Below, one piece after another: positions 8,921-18,848 of a DNA stretch of 64,000 nt. Each line of letters begins with the position of its first letter. The first letter of the stretch is position 1. Under the pieces are notes generated by a model. It did not search any database, had not been told where the DNA came from, and saw only the letters and a program-made list of their open reading frames with translations. Source of the stretch: Shinella sp. WSJ-2 (GTDB lineage: Bacteria > Pseudomonadota > Alphaproteobacteria > Rhizobiales > Rhizobiaceae). The stretch spans positions 372,001-436,000 of the forward strand of contig NZ_QWBU01000003.1 in assembly GCF_003432075.1 (NCBI RefSeq), read 5' to 3'. The position numbers were made by a program, and so were the translations under genes.

Positions 8921-9366
8921 CGCGCAAGCAGAAACGTCTGGCAGTGATCGGCGGCGGCGTCGCCTTCCTCGTGGCGGCGGTGCTGCTCGTCATGTTCGCC
9001 TTCAGCCAGTCCATCGCCTATTTCTATGTGCCGGGCGATCTCGCCAAGGCGAACCTTGCACCGGGCACGCGCATCCGCCTCGGCGGCCTTGTCGAGGCCG
9101 GCACGGTGAAGCGCGGTGAGGGCTCGACTGTCACGTTCACCGTCACCGATACGCTCTCAACGGTGCCGGTGACCTACACCGGCATTCTGCCCGACCTGTT
9201 TCGCGAAGGACAGGGCGTAGTGGCGGAAGGCGCCTTCGGAACGGACGGGCTGTTCGTTGCCGATACGGTGCTCGCCAAGCATGACGAGACCTATATGCCC
9301 AAGGATGTGGCGGACCGTCTGAAGGCACAGGGTGTGGAACTCTCCGGCAAGGAAACGATCAAATGA
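8917..9366 (+). CDS. ccmE: Cytochrome c maturation haem chaperone CcmE (CycJ)
   Basis: This 149-residue protein carries haem in the periplasm from the CcmABCD side to the CcmF/CcmH ligase. One N-terminal anchor ([22 protein letters not shown]) is followed by an OB-fold beta domain ([34 protein letters not shown]). The haem-binding motif HDETYMP is intact, with the covalent haem ligand His122 and the axial Tyr126. The start overlaps the ccmI stop and its own stop overlaps ccmF (both ATGA), so the four genes are translationally coupled. Confidence 0.95.
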   Translation: MTRKQKRLAVIGGGVAFLVAAVLLVMFAFSQSIAYFYVPGDLAKANLAPGTRIRLGGLVEAGTVKRGEGSTVTFTVTDTLSTVPVTYTGILPDLFREGQGVVAEGAFGTDGLFVADTVLAKHDETYMPKDVADRLKAQGVELSGKETIK

Positions 9367-11348
9367 TCATCGAGCTCGGTCACTATGCCCTGGTCCTTGC
9401 GCTCGCGACGGTCCTTATCCAGTCGGTGCTGCCGCTGATCGGCACGATCCGCAACGACCGCTCGCTGATGGCCGTGGCCCCCGCCGCGGCCCTTGCCGGT
9501 TTTCTGCTGGTGCTCTTCTCTTTCTCGGTCCTGACCTTCGCCTATGTCGTATCTGATTTTTCGGTAGCGAACGTCTGGGAGAATTCGCACTCGTTGAAGC
9601 CGATGATCTACAAGATTTCCGGCGTCTGGGGGAACCATGAGGGCTCGATGTTGCTCTGGCTCCTCATCCTCGTCTTCTTCAGCGCGCTGGTCTCGACCTT
9701 CGGTGCGAACCTGCCGGAGCGGCTGCGCGCCAATGTCTTGGCCATCCAGGGCCTCATCTCGACGGCCTTTGCGCTGTTCATCCTCCTGACCTCCAATCCG
9801 TTCATCCGCCTTTCGCCGGCGCCGGCCGAGGGGCGGGACCTCAATCCGGTGCTGCAGGATGTCGGCCTCGCGATCCATCCGCCGCTGCTTTATCTGGGTT
9901 ATGTCGGCTTCTCCGTCTGTTTCTCCTTCGCCATCGCCGCACTGATCGAGGGGCGGATCGATGCGGCCTGGGCGCGCTGGGTACGGCCGTGGACGCTGGC
10001 GGCGTGGAGCTTCCTTACCGCCGGCATCGCTATGGGCTCCTACTGGGCCTATTACGAACTCGGCTGGGGCGGCTGGTGGTTCTGGGATCCGGTGGAAAAC
10101 GCCTCCTTCATCCCCTGGCTTGCTGGCACTGCGCTGTTGCACTCCGCGCTCGTCATGGAAAAGCGCGAGGCGCTGAAGATCTGGACCGTGCTTCTGGCGA
10201 TCCTCACCTTCTCCATGTCGCTGCTCGGCACCTTCCTCGTGCGCTCGGGCGTACTGACCTCGGTCCATGCCTTCGCGACCGACCCGACGCGCGGCGTCTT
10301 CATCCTCGCCATCCTCGTGTTCTTCATCGGCGGCGCGCTGTCGCTTTTCGCCTTCCGGGCCGCGACGCTCAAGGCCGGCGGCCTCTTCGCGCCGATTTCG
10401 CGTGAAGGCGCGCTGGTTCTCAACAACCTGATCCTGACGACGGCGGCGGCGACGGTGCTGACCGGCACGCTCTATCCGCTGGTGCTGGAGGCACTGACGG
10501 GCGAGAAGATTTCCGTCGGCCCGCCCTTTTTCAATCTCACCTTCGGCCTTTTGATGCTGCCGCTTCTCTTGGCCGTGCCGTTCGGGCCGCTGCTGGCCTG
10601 GAAGCGCGGTGACGTCTTCGCGGCCGGGCAGCGGCTCTTTGCGGCTGTTGCCGTTGGTCTCGTCGTTGCGGCTGGCGTCGTCTATGCGCATGGCGGCGGG
10701 CCGGTTCTGGCCTATTTCGGCATTGCCATCGGCTTCTACATGATCGCGGGCTCGCTCACGGATCTCTGGATGCGCGCGGGCATCGGCAAGGTGAAGGCCA
10801 ATGTCGCCTTCCGTCGCTTCATCGGCCTGCCGGGCTCGGCCTTTGGTACGGCGCTTGCCCATATCGGTATCGGCGTAACCGTTATTGGCGTCATTGCGGT
10901 GACGGCTTTCGAGACGGAGCATGTCGTGGAGATGAAGCCTGGCATGCAGGTGGAGGCCGGCGGCTACATGTTGACCTTCGACGGCATGCGCCGCGGGCAG
11001 GGGCCGAACTATTCGGAAGAATCCGGTCACTTCACGGTGGCGCAAGGCGGCGTGACGGTCACGGATATCTGGTCCTCCAAGCGCCTCTATACGGCGCGCC
11101 GCATGCCGACGACCGAAGCGGGCATCCGCACCTTCGGCCTCAGCCAGCTTTATGTCTCGCTCGGCGATGCCATGGCCGATGGCGGCATCGTCGTGCGCGT
11201 CTGGTGGAAACCGATGATCCTCTGCATCTGGATCGGTGCGTTGATCATGATGGCGGGCGGCGCCGTTTCACTTTGCGACCGGCGCCTGCGCGTCGGTGCC
11301 CCGCAGAAGGCGCGCAAGATGAAACCCGTGCTGGAGGCGGCTGAGTGA
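9363..11348 (+). CDS. ccmF: Cytochrome c haem lyase subunit CcmF (CycK)
   Basis: This 661-residue polytopic membrane protein is the core of the haem ligase that attaches haem to the CxxCH motif of apocytochromes. The tryptophan-rich WWD signature is visible at about residues 234-245 ([16 protein letters not shown]). Conserved histidines occur in NHEGSM and HPPLLYLG, with many hydrophobic helices along the chain. The length agrees with the family (about 650). It sits third in ccmIEFH, and its TGA shares a base with the ATG of ccmH. Haem-lyase function is established for the family, and nothing here departs from it. Confidence 0.95.
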   Translation: MIIELGHYALVLALATVLIQSVLPLIGTIRNDRSLMAVAPAAALAGFLLVLFSFSVLTFAYVVSDFSVANVWENSHSLKPMIYKISGVWGNHEGSMLLWLLILVFFSALVSTFGANLPERLRANVLAIQGLISTAFALFILLTSNPFIRLSPAPAEGRDLNPVLQDVGLAIHPPLLYLGYVGFSVCFSFAIAALIEGRIDAAWARWVRPWTLAAWSFLTAGIAMGSYWAYYELGWGGWWFWDPVENASFIPWLAGTALLHSALVMEKREALKIWTVLLAILTFSMSLLGTFLVRSGVLTSVHAFATDPTRGVFILAILVFFIGGALSLFAFRAATLKAGGLFAPISREGALVLNNLILTTAAATVLTGTLYPLVLEALTGEKISVGPPFFNLTFGLLMLPLLLAVPFGPLLAWKRGDVFAAGQRLFAAVAVGLVVAAGVVYAHGGGPVLAYFGIAIGFYMIAGSLTDLWMRAGIGKVKANVAFRRFIGLPGSAFGTALAHIGIGVTVIGVIAVTAFETEHVVEMKPGMQVEAGGYMLTFDGMRRGQGPNYSEESGHFTVAQGGVTVTDIWSSKRLYTARRMPTTEAGIRTFGLSQLYVSLGDAMADGGIVVRVWWKPMILCIWIGALIMMAGGAVSLCDRRLRVGAPQKARKMKPVLEAAE

Positions 11349-11803
11349 TGCGCCGCCTGCTCATCGCCTTCGCCTTCCTGCTGACGGCTTTCCCGGCCTT
11401 CGCCGTCAATCCCGATGAGGTGCTGGCCGATCCGGCGCTGGAGGCGCGAGCGCGAGCTTTGTCGTCGCAACTGCGCTGCATGGTCTGCCAGAACCAGTCG
11501 ATCGACGATTCCAATGCCGAACTTGCGCGCGATCTGCGCCTTCTCGTGCGCGAGCGCCTGAAGAACGGCGACAGCGACCAGGCGGTGATCGACTATGTCG
11601 TCTCGCGCTACGGTGAATTCGTGCTGCTGAATCCGCGTTTGCGTGGCGAGACATTGCTGCTCTGGGGCGCGCCGATCGTACTGTTCCTCGCAGGCGCGAC
11701 GGCGATGATCCTGTTCGTCCGCAAGCGCGGTGGGAAGCCGACGGGGACGCCGCTGTCCGACGTGGAAAAGGCGGAACTGGAGCGCGCCTTAAAGGGCGAT
11801 TAA
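11348..11803 (+). CDS. ccmH: Cytochrome c maturation thiol-redox protein CcmH (CycL)
   Basis: This 151-residue protein has a signal peptide ([18 protein letters not shown]), then the CcmH motif [11 protein letters not shown] with Cys44 and Cys47, which reduces or holds the haem-binding cysteines of apocytochrome c. The periplasmic part ends in [11 protein letters not shown], followed by a C-terminal membrane helix ([21 protein letters not shown]). I chose the ATG at 11348 because it overlaps the ccmF stop in TGATG. A GTG one codon earlier is in frame but less likely. It is the last gene of the operon. The next gene, degP, has its own 130-base upstream region. Confidence 0.94.
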   Translation: MRRLLIAFAFLLTAFPAFAVNPDEVLADPALEARARALSSQLRCMVCQNQSIDDSNAELARDLRLLVRERLKNGDSDQAVIDYVVSRYGEFVLLNPRLRGETLLLWGAPIVLFLAGATAMILFVRKRGGKPTGTPLSDVEKAELERALKGD

Positions 11804-11936
11804 ACGTTTCCGCCCGGATTTTTCCAACATTACCAAAAATTCATGCGGCGGATAGTGTGCCGTAATGTGCACCGTCCTATCTCTTCTCTCATCAGCCGCC
11901 GAATGCGGCCATGACATGAGAGAAAAGGTGCAAAGA

Positions 11937-13514
11937 ATGTCCAAGATTTCAGCATTCCGTCCGGGCCTCAAGACCGTCCTGAAGACGACAACCGTCGCCG
12001 GGCTTGCGGCCGTGATGCTTGCGACCGGCATTCCCGCCACTGTCAGCCAGAGCTTTGCGGAAGCCGTTTCCGTGGAAGGCCCGAAGGTCGCGAGCTTTGC
12101 CGATGTCGTTTCGGCCGTTTCCCCGGCCGTCGTTTCCGTCCGCGTCCAGTCCGATATCAAGCCGGCCAATGACGAGAGCAACTTCTCGTTCAATTTCGGT
12201 GGCCGTGGCTTCGACGAACTGCCTGACGATCATCCGCTGAAGCGCTTCTTCCGCGAATTCGGCGGCCAGGACGACATGCATGGCGACCGCGGTCCCGGCC
12301 GCCAGTTCGGCGATCGCGGCGATGACCGCCGCGGCCCCGGTCGCAAGCCGCATCTGCGCCCGACGGCGCAGGGCTCCGGCTTCTTCATCTCGGAAGACGG
12401 CTATATCGTCACCAACAACCACGTCGTCAGCGACGGTTCGGCCTTCACGGTTGTCATGAACGACGGCACGGAGCTCGATGCCAAACTGGTCGGCAAGGAC
12501 AGCCGCACCGACCTCGCGGTTCTCAAAGTCGAGGAAAAGGACAAGCGCAAGTTCACCTATGTGGACTTCGCCGATGACAGCCAGATCCGCGTCGGCGACT
12601 GGGTGGTTGCCGTCGGCAACCCGTTCGGTCTTGGCGGCACGGTAACGGCCGGCATCATCTCGGCGCGTGGCCGCGACATCGGCTCCGGCCCCTATGACGA
12701 TTACTTGCAGGTGGACGCCGCCGTGAACCGCGGCAATTCGGGTGGCCCGACCTTCAACCTTTCCGGCCAGGTCGTCGGCATCAACACCGCGATTTTCTCG
12801 CCCTCGGGCGGCAATGTCGGCATCGCCTTCGCCATTCCGGCGTCCGTCGCCAAGGGCGTCGTCGCCAACCTGATGAAGGACGGCAAGGTGGATCGCGGCT
12901 GGCTCGGCGTGCAGATCCAGCCGGTGAGCCGTGACATCGCCGACTCGCTCGGTCTGGCGGATGCCGCCGGTGCGCTGGTTGTCGAGCCGCAGGCAGACTC
13001 GCCCGGCGCCAAGGCCGGCATCAAGAAGGGTGACGTGATCACCGCGCTCGATGGCGAGCCGATCAAAGACCCGCGCGATCTTGCCCGCCGTGTCGCGCAG
13101 ATCGCGCCCGGCAAGAAGGTCGAGATTTCGGTCTGGCGTGACGGGAAGTCTCAGAACATCCCGGTCGAGATCGGCACGCTGGCCGGCGAGCAGATCCAGG
13201 CCGCGACGAGCACCGACGAGGCCGAGCCGGAAGCCGCGCCGAGCGAACAGGCTCTGGCCGACCTCGGCATCTCGGTCACCCCTGGCGATGACGGCCTGAC
13301 GGTTTCCTCCGTCGACCCGGATTCGGATGCCAGCGACCGCGGCCTCAAGGAAGGCGACCGCATCACCTCAGTCAACAACCAGGTGGTCAAGTCAGCCGCC
13401 GACGTCGTGAAGGTTCTCGACGGCGCCCGCAAGGACGGCCGCTCCAAGGCGCTGTTCCAGGTCGAAACCAAGGATGGCAGCCGCTTCCTGGCGCTGCCGA
13501 TCGACCAGGGCTGA
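11937..13514 (+). CDS. degP: Periplasmic serine protease DegP/HtrA (Do family)
   Basis: This 525-residue protein has a long N-terminal export signal (about residues 12-42, ending QSFAEA) and a trypsin-like domain with the full triad: His162 (TNNHVVSDG), Asp192 (SRTDLAVLKV) and Ser268 (NRGNSGGP). Two PDZ domains follow, at about 300-395 and 425-520. Do-family proteases degrade or refold damaged envelope proteins. A Gly/Asp/Arg-rich loop at 110-140 matches the LA-loop region of DegP. I chose the ATG at 11937 because AAAAGG lies 8 bases upstream. Earlier in-frame ATGs (11865, 11916) lack a ribosome site. Its position between ccmH and a two-component pair is the rhizobial arrangement. Confidence 0.92.
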   Translation: MSKISAFRPGLKTVLKTTTVAGLAAVMLATGIPATVSQSFAEAVSVEGPKVASFADVVSAVSPAVVSVRVQSDIKPANDESNFSFNFGGRGFDELPDDHPLKRFFREFGGQDDMHGDRGPGRQFGDRGDDRRGPGRKPHLRPTAQGSGFFISEDGYIVTNNHVVSDGSAFTVVMNDGTELDAKLVGKDSRTDLAVLKVEEKDKRKFTYVDFADDSQIRVGDWVVAVGNPFGLGGTVTAGIISARGRDIGSGPYDDYLQVDAAVNRGNSGGPTFNLSGQVVGINTAIFSPSGGNVGIAFAIPASVAKGVVANLMKDGKVDRGWLGVQIQPVSRDIADSLGLADAAGALVVEPQADSPGAKAGIKKGDVITALDGEPIKDPRDLARRVAQIAPGKKVEISVWRDGKSQNIPVEIGTLAGEQIQAATSTDEAEPEAAPSEQALADLGISVTPGDDGLTVSSVDPDSDASDRGLKEGDRITSVNNQVVKSAADVVKVLDGARKDGRSKALFQVETKDGSRFLALPIDQG

Positions 13515-13539
13515 TCGGCTCCATAGCCCTTTCCAATGG

Positions 13540-13567
13540 CGCCGCGGAATCGCAAGGTTTCGCGGCG
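13540..13567 (+). terminator. Hairpin after degP
   Basis: CGCCGCGGAA pairs with TTTCGCGGCG (10 bp, one G-T wobble) around an 8-base loop, 25 bases after the degP stop. There is no T tract, so it may be a weak terminator or simply an RNA 3'-end stabiliser ahead of the response regulator gene. Confidence 0.45.
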
Positions 13568-13630
13568 TTACCGTATCCAAGGCCTCGGCTTCTAGCCAAG
13601 GCGTGGCGAACATGCTGTAAGGTCCGTACG

Positions 13631-14314
13631 ATGAAGATATTGATTGTGGAAGACGATCTGGAGGCGGCCGCCTATCTCTCGAAGGCCTTTCGCGAGGCGG
13701 GCATCGTGCTCGACCATGCAAGCGATGGCGAGAGTGGCCTCTTTCTGGCGACCGAAAACAGTTATGACGTGCTGGTCATCGACCGCATGCTGCCGCGCCG
13801 CGACGGCCTGTCGCTGATCTCGGAACTGCGCCGCCGCAACATCCACACGCCTGTGCTGATCCTCTCCGCACTAGGTCAGGTCGACGACCGCGTGACAGGC
13901 CTGCGTGCCGGCGGTGACGATTATCTTCCAAAACCTTACGCATTCAGCGAGCTGCTGGCCCGTGTCGAAGTTCTCGGCCGCCGTAAGGGCACGCCGGAGC
14001 AGGACATGGTCTATCGGGTCGGCGATCTCGAGCTCGACCGGCTGTCGCACACGGTCAAGCGTGCCGGCAAGGAAATCCTGCTCCAGCCGCGCGAGTTCCG
14101 TCTGCTCGAATATCTGATGAAGAACGCCGGTCAGGTGGTGACGCGCACCATGCTGCTGGAAAACGTCTGGGACTACCATTTCGACCCCCAGACCAATGTG
14201 ATCGACGTCCATGTCTCGCGGCTGCGCTCGAAGATCGAGAAGGATTTCGACCAGCCGCTGCTGCGCACCGTGCGCGGCGCGGGATACATGATGAAGGACG
14301 AGACGGCGGGCTGA
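13631..14314 (+). CDS. OmpR-type response regulator (pairs with kinase downstream)
   Basis: This 227-residue protein has a receiver domain (ED at 7-8, Asp51 in VIDRMLPRRDG, Lys101 in YLPKPYAFSE) and a winged-helix output domain (QPREFRLLEYLMKNAGQVV; NVIDVHVSRLRSKIEKDF). It lies 4 bases before the kinase gene, so the two form one operon. The degP-regulator-kinase-glnE order is shared with related rhizobia. The signal is unknown. Linkage to degP hints at envelope stress, but that is inference. The kinase has the simple CusS/QseC-like architecture, so metal or envelope sensing are both possible. Confidence 0.85.
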   Translation: MKILIVEDDLEAAAYLSKAFREAGIVLDHASDGESGLFLATENSYDVLVIDRMLPRRDGLSLISELRRRNIHTPVLILSALGQVDDRVTGLRAGGDDYLPKPYAFSELLARVEVLGRRKGTPEQDMVYRVGDLELDRLSHTVKRAGKEILLQPREFRLLEYLMKNAGQVVTRTMLLENVWDYHFDPQTNVIDVHVSRLRSKIEKDFDQPLLRTVRGAGYMMKDETAG

Positions 14315-14318
14315 CCTC

Positions 14319-15743
14319 ATGAATGGACTGCTCGGCCGCCTGACCGTTCTCTACCGCACCACGGCGGTGCGACTTTCCGCCGTCTATCTGCTGCTGTTCG
14401 CCATTTGCGCCGCCTTCCTCGTCTTCTATGTCTCGACCATGTCCGAAGGCCTTCTGCGCCAGCAGATGCGCGATGCGGTGGCCCAGGAAGCACAGCAGAT
14501 CGAAGCCATTTTCGAAAAGAGCGGCATGAATGGCCTGTTGCGCACGCTCGAGCGGCGCGCCCGCCAGCCGGGCGCCAATCTCTATATCATCGCAAGCCCC
14601 ACCGGCGAGGTGCTGGCCGGCAACGTGGCCTCGCTACAACCCGGCGTGTTGGATACGGAAGGCTGGACCGAGACGCCGTTCCTCTACCAGCGCTATCAGG
14701 AGGAGGCGCGCGGCAGCAAGCGGCCGATGGCTTATGCGCAGGTCGTGGTGCTATCCAATGGGTTGCGCGTGCTGGTCGGCCGCGATCTCGGCGAGCCGGA
14801 GAATTTCCGCAAGCTGGTACGCCAGGCGCTCATGGTGGCGCTCGGCGTCATGGGCATCGGCGCGCTCGCCATCTGGTATCTCATCGGCCGCAACGCGCTG
14901 AAGCGCATGGACCGCATGTCCGGCGCCAGCCAGCGCATCATGGCCGGCGATCTCTCGCAGCGCCTGCCGACAAGCGGCTCCGGCGACGAATTCGACCGTC
15001 TCTCCGAATCGCTGAACACCATGCTCGGCCGCATCGAAAAGCTTGACGAGGGGCTGAAACAGGTTTCCGACAACATCGCCCATGATCTCAAGACACCCCT
15101 GACGCGCTTGCGCAACAAGGCGGAAGCCGCGCTTGCCGGCGACGAGAAGGCCGATTACCGCACGGCGCTCGAGGAGATGATCGGCGAATCCGACCAGCTG
15201 ATCCGCACCTTCAATGCGCTGCTGATGATCTCGCGCGTCGAGGCGGGGCAGGCGCCGGCGGAGATGAGCGCCATCGATATCAGCGGCATTGCGCGTGACA
15301 GCGCGGAACTCTATGAGCCCGTCGCCGAGGACAGCGGCTTGCGTCTCGTCACCGAGATCGCCAAGGCTATCGAAATCAAGGGCAACCGGGAACTCGTCGG
15401 TCAGGCGCTCGGCAATCTCGTCGACAACGCGATCAAATATGCCGAGGGCGGCGAAGGCGAACCGGAAATCCGCATCTCGCTGTCGCGCCGCGCCGGAGAC
15501 GTCGTGCTCGCCGTTGCCGACAACGGTCCCGGCGTGCCCGACGACAAACGCGACGACGTGGTGAAGCGCTTCGTGCGTCTCGATGCCAGCCGCTCGAAAC
15601 CCGGCACGGGCCTTGGCCTGTCGCTCGTCGGCGCCGTCATGGAGATGCATCATGGCCGGTTGGAGCTCGATGCCACTCATCCCGAGCGGGAAAACAATCG
15701 GGGGCTGACCGTCAGGATGGTTTTCCCTATTCGTCCGGACTGA
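14319..15743 (+). CDS. HAMP-domain sensor histidine kinase
   Basis: This 474-residue inner-membrane kinase has transmembrane helices at about 20-40 and 168-190, bracketing a periplasmic sensor of about 125 residues. A HAMP linker follows (RNALKRMDRMSGASQRIMAG), then the HisKA box DNIAHDLKTPLTRLR with His255. The ATPase domain has NLVDNAIKYA, AVADNGPGVPDDKRD and GTGLGLSLVGAVMEMH. It is translationally close to the preceding response regulator. The HDLKTPLTRLR box is the form seen in CusS/PmrB-like kinases. No ligand can be deduced from the sequence. Confidence 0.87.
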   Translation: MNGLLGRLTVLYRTTAVRLSAVYLLLFAICAAFLVFYVSTMSEGLLRQQMRDAVAQEAQQIEAIFEKSGMNGLLRTLERRARQPGANLYIIASPTGEVLAGNVASLQPGVLDTEGWTETPFLYQRYQEEARGSKRPMAYAQVVVLSNGLRVLVGRDLGEPENFRKLVRQALMVALGVMGIGALAIWYLIGRNALKRMDRMSGASQRIMAGDLSQRLPTSGSGDEFDRLSESLNTMLGRIEKLDEGLKQVSDNIAHDLKTPLTRLRNKAEAALAGDEKADYRTALEEMIGESDQLIRTFNALLMISRVEAGQAPAEMSAIDISGIARDSAELYEPVAEDSGLRLVTEIAKAIEIKGNRELVGQALGNLVDNAIKYAEGGEGEPEIRISLSRRAGDVVLAVADNGPGVPDDKRDDVVKRFVRLDASRSKPGTGLGLSLVGAVMEMHHGRLELDATHPERENNRGLTVRMVFPIRPD

Positions 15744-15774
15744 TACACCTCGTTCGATAGGACGAGGAGATATC

Positions 15775-18726
15775 ATGAGCGTGACGGATACGACGCGGTT
15801 TTCCGATCTTTTGGCTTCCCCCATCCGGCCGCTCAGCCAGGCGGAAGTCAAATCGGTCCTGTCCGATCTCAAGGATTGGGCGAAGGACCACGCCGCCATC
15901 GCAAGGCTGCTCGGCGAGGACGGTCCGCTCAAGGATTTCATCGTCGCCGCTTTCACGCTGTCGCCCTATCTTCGTGATACCGCCCGCATCGATCCGCGTC
16001 TGCTGGTTCGCGCGCTGGAGGAGCCGATCGTTCCGGCAATCGACGCCGCCATTGTCCGCGCCCGCACGGCTTGGGAGGCCTCGGACGGCGAGGTGACGGA
16101 AGGCGTGCTGATGACCCGGCTGCGCATCGCCAAGCGCGAGGTTGCCTTCCTCACGGCGCTGGCCGATCTCGCTCGCATTTTCGATGCGCGCCGCACCACC
16201 GCGCTCCTGACGGCGCTTGCGGAGGCGGCGACCTCGGCGGCCATCGATCATCTTCTCCTCTCGGCTCACCAGAGCGGCAAGCTGAAACTTCCCGATCCGG
16301 CGCGGCCGAGCGACAAATCAGGTCTGATCGTGCTCGGCATGGGCAAGCTCGGCGCCGCGGAACTCAACTATTCCTCCGATATCGACCTCGTCGTCTTCTA
16401 CGATCCGATGGCCGAGGTCGCCGTCGATGCGAGCGAGGCGGTGGAGACCTTCTCGCGCCTCGTGCGCCGGCTCATCCGCATCATGCAGGAGCGCACGGCG
16501 GATGGATATGTCTTCCGTACGGACCTACGTCTCAGGCCCGATCCCGGCGCGACGCCGCTCGCCATCTCCTTCGATTCCGCCATGCTTTATTACGAGAGCC
16601 GCGGCCAGAACTGGGAGCGGGCGGCCTTCATCAAGGCGAAGCCCGTGGCCGGCGACATCAAGGCCGGCGAGGCCTTCCTCAAGGGCCTGACGCCCTTCGT
16701 TTTCCGCAAATATCTCGATTACGCGGCGATCGCCGACATCCACTCCATCAAGCGGCAGATCCATGTGCACAAGGGGCATGGCGAGATCGCGGTGAAGGGA
16801 CACAACGTCAAGCTCGGCCGCGGCGGCATTCGCGAGATCGAATTTTTCGTGCAGACGCAGCAGCTGATCGCCGGCGGCCGCGTGCCGGCGCTGCGATTGC
16901 GGGCCACCGAGCCGATGCTCGGGGAACTCGCGAAAGCCAACTGGATCGACCCGGCGACGGCCAGCGAGCTGACGGAGGCTTATTGGTTCCTGCGCGATGT
17001 CGAGCACCGCATTCAGATGGTGCGCGATGAGCAGACCCATCTCCTGCCGGATACCGAGGCGGAACTGAAGCGCATCGCGTTCATGCTGGGTTTCGAGGAT
17101 ACCGCCAGCTTCTCGGCGAAACTCGTCGATGTGCTGAAGACCGTCGAGCGGCGCTATGCGGCGCTGTTCGAGCAGGAGGCGAAGCTCTCCTCCGAAACCG
17201 GCAATCTCGTCTTCACCGGCCAGAAGGACGACCCCGACACGCTGGAGACGCTGAAGCGCCTCGGCTTCGAGCGCCCCGCCGATATTTCCCGCACCATCCG
17301 CACTTGGCACTATGGCCGCTACCGCGCTACGCAGTCTGTCGAGGCTCGCGAGCGGCTGACAGAGCTGACGCCACAGCTTCTGCGCGTCTTCGGCGAGAGC
17401 AAGCGGGCGGATGAGGCGTTGCTGCGCTTCGACAATTTCATCTCCGGCCTGCCGGCGGGCATCCAGCTCTTCTCGCTGCTCGGCAACAATCCGGCGCTTC
17501 TCTCCCTCATCGTCAACATCATGTCATCGGCCCCGCGCCTTGCCGAGGTGATCGCGGCCAAGCCGCATGTCTTCGACGGCATGCTCGACCCCGGCCTGCT
17601 TGCCGAGTTGCCGACCCGCACCTACCTCGCCGAGCGCATCGAGGGCTTCGTCTCCGGCGCGCGACATTATGAGGAAATCCTCGACCGCCTGCGCATCATC
17701 GCGGCCGAACAGCGCTTCCTCATCGGTATCCGCCTGCTGACGGGCGCGATCTCCGGCAAGCAGGCCGGCCGTGCCTTCACCCATGTCGCCGACCTCATCG
17801 TCGCCGCGGCGCTGAAGGCGGTGCTGGACGAGGTGGAGGCGGCGCATGGCAAATTCCCCGGCGGGCGGGTGGCACTGGTCGGCATGGGCAAGCTCGGCAG
17901 CTTCGAGCTGACGGCCGGGTCGGATATCGACCTGATCCTGCTTTACGATCATGACGGCGATGCCTTCGAGTCGGACGGTGCCAAGCCACTCGACAATATG
18001 AAGTACTTTACCCGCATCACCCAGCGGTTGATCGCGGCACTCTCCGCCCCGACGGCGGAGGGCGTGCTCTATGAGGTGGACATGCGGCTTCGCCCCTCCG
18101 GCAACAAGGGGCCGGTCGCGACCCGCATCACCTCCTTCGCCAAATATCAGGCCGAGGAGGCGTGGACCTGGGAGCACATGGCGCTGACCCGCGCCCGGGT
18201 GCTGTGCGGTGACGAGAGCCTGGCGAAGGAGGCGAACGACATTTTCCGCAGCGTGCTCTCACGCAAGCGCGACACAGGCAAAGTCGCCAAGGATGTCGCA
18301 GAGATGCGCGACCTGATCGACCAGGAAAAGCCGCCGAAGGATATCTGGGACCTCAAGCTCATCCCGGGCGGGCTGATCGATATCGAGTTCATCGCCCAGT
18401 TCCTCGCGCTGATCGCGCCGGCCCGCGGCGCGCCGCAACCTGAAAGGGCGCTGCCGACGGGCGACGCATTGGCGATGCTCGGCGGCGCGATGATGGATCC
18501 GAACGATCTTGAGACGAGCGAAAAGGCATTGTCGCTCTACACGGAGATTTCGCAGATCGTGCGTCTTTGCGTCGACGGCGGCTTTGATCCGAAAGAAGCG
18601 CCGGCCGGGCTCATCGACCTCGTCTGCCGGGCGGGCGATTGCCCCGACCTGCGCACGCTGGAGGCGGAAATCCGGCGGATTTCGAAGGCGGTACGCAAGA
18701 TTTTGCAGGCGACGGTGAAGGGGTAG
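15775..18726 (+). CDS. glnE: Bifunctional glutamine synthetase adenylyltransferase/adenylyl-removing enzyme
   Basis: This 983-residue protein has two nucleotidyltransferase domains, as in all GlnE: the N-terminal adenylyl-removing site (GKLGAAELNYSSDIDLVVFYD, about residues 188-208) and the C-terminal adenylylating site (GKLGSFELTAGSDIDLILLYD, about 703-723). Each carries the G-S-D-x-D metal-binding signature. Helical regulatory segments with GGIREIEFFVQ and GGLIDIEFIAQ follow each domain. GlnE reversibly adenylylates glutamine synthetase under the control of PII and glutamine, so it links nitrogen status to assimilation. It starts 31 bases after the kinase gene, with a ribosome site (GACGAGGAG). 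Its length fits the family. Confidence 0.96.
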   Translation: MSVTDTTRFSDLLASPIRPLSQAEVKSVLSDLKDWAKDHAAIARLLGEDGPLKDFIVAAFTLSPYLRDTARIDPRLLVRALEEPIVPAIDAAIVRARTAWEASDGEVTEGVLMTRLRIAKREVAFLTALADLARIFDARRTTALLTALAEAATSAAIDHLLLSAHQSGKLKLPDPARPSDKSGLIVLGMGKLGAAELNYSSDIDLVVFYDPMAEVAVDASEAVETFSRLVRRLIRIMQERTADGYVFRTDLRLRPDPGATPLAISFDSAMLYYESRGQNWERAAFIKAKPVAGDIKAGEAFLKGLTPFVFRKYLDYAAIADIHSIKRQIHVHKGHGEIAVKGHNVKLGRGGIREIEFFVQTQQLIAGGRVPALRLRATEPMLGELAKANWIDPATASELTEAYWFLRDVEHRIQMVRDEQTHLLPDTEAELKRIAFMLGFEDTASFSAKLVDVLKTVERRYAALFEQEAKLSSETGNLVFTGQKDDPDTLETLKRLGFERPADISRTIRTWHYGRYRATQSVEARERLTELTPQLLRVFGESKRADEALLRFDNFISGLPAGIQLFSLLGNNPALLSLIVNIMSSAPRLAEVIAAKPHVFDGMLDPGLLAELPTRTYLAERIEGFVSGARHYEEILDRLRIIAAEQRFLIGIRLLTGAISGKQAGRAFTHVADLIVAAALKAVLDEVEAAHGKFPGGRVALVGMGKLGSFELTAGSDIDLILLYDHDGDAFESDGAKPLDNMKYFTRITQRLIAALSAPTAEGVLYEVDMRLRPSGNKGPVATRITSFAKYQAEEAWTWEHMALTRARVLCGDESLAKEANDIFRSVLSRKRDTGKVAKDVAEMRDLIDQEKPPKDIWDLKLIPGGLIDIEFIAQFLALIAPARGAPQPERALPTGDALAMLGGAMMDPNDLETSEKALSLYTEISQIVRLCVDGGFDPKEAPAGLIDLVCRAGDCPDLRTLEAEIRRISKAVRKILQATVKG

Positions 18727-18761
18727 TCCGTTACCGAGCGGTCCTTCTCCTAACTCTCCTT

Positions 18762-18792
18762 CGTCATCCTCGGCTCAAGGCCGAAGATGACG
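18762..18792. terminator. Bidirectional hairpin between convergent glnE and pleC
   Basis: CGTCATCCTCGGC and GCCGAAGATGACG form a 13-bp stem with one mismatch and a TCAAG loop. It lies between the ends of two convergent genes. Its sequence also resembles one half of the RIME-like repeats at 55.4 and 57.4 kb (CGTCATCCTCGGGCTTGA), so it is probably a half-length relative of that repeat acting as a terminator or transcript stabiliser. Confidence 0.55.
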
Positions 18793-18848
18793 TCGGTGGG
18801 TGGGGGGTGTCGACCTCAGCCAAGCCTGATGCATAAACCCAAGCGCCC

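Noticed and set aside
9291-11045. Minus-strand frame of 584 codons opposite ccmF
   Set aside because: Its composition is Arg/Glu/Gly-rich with no motif, and it is fully covered by ccmE and ccmF, which are certain.
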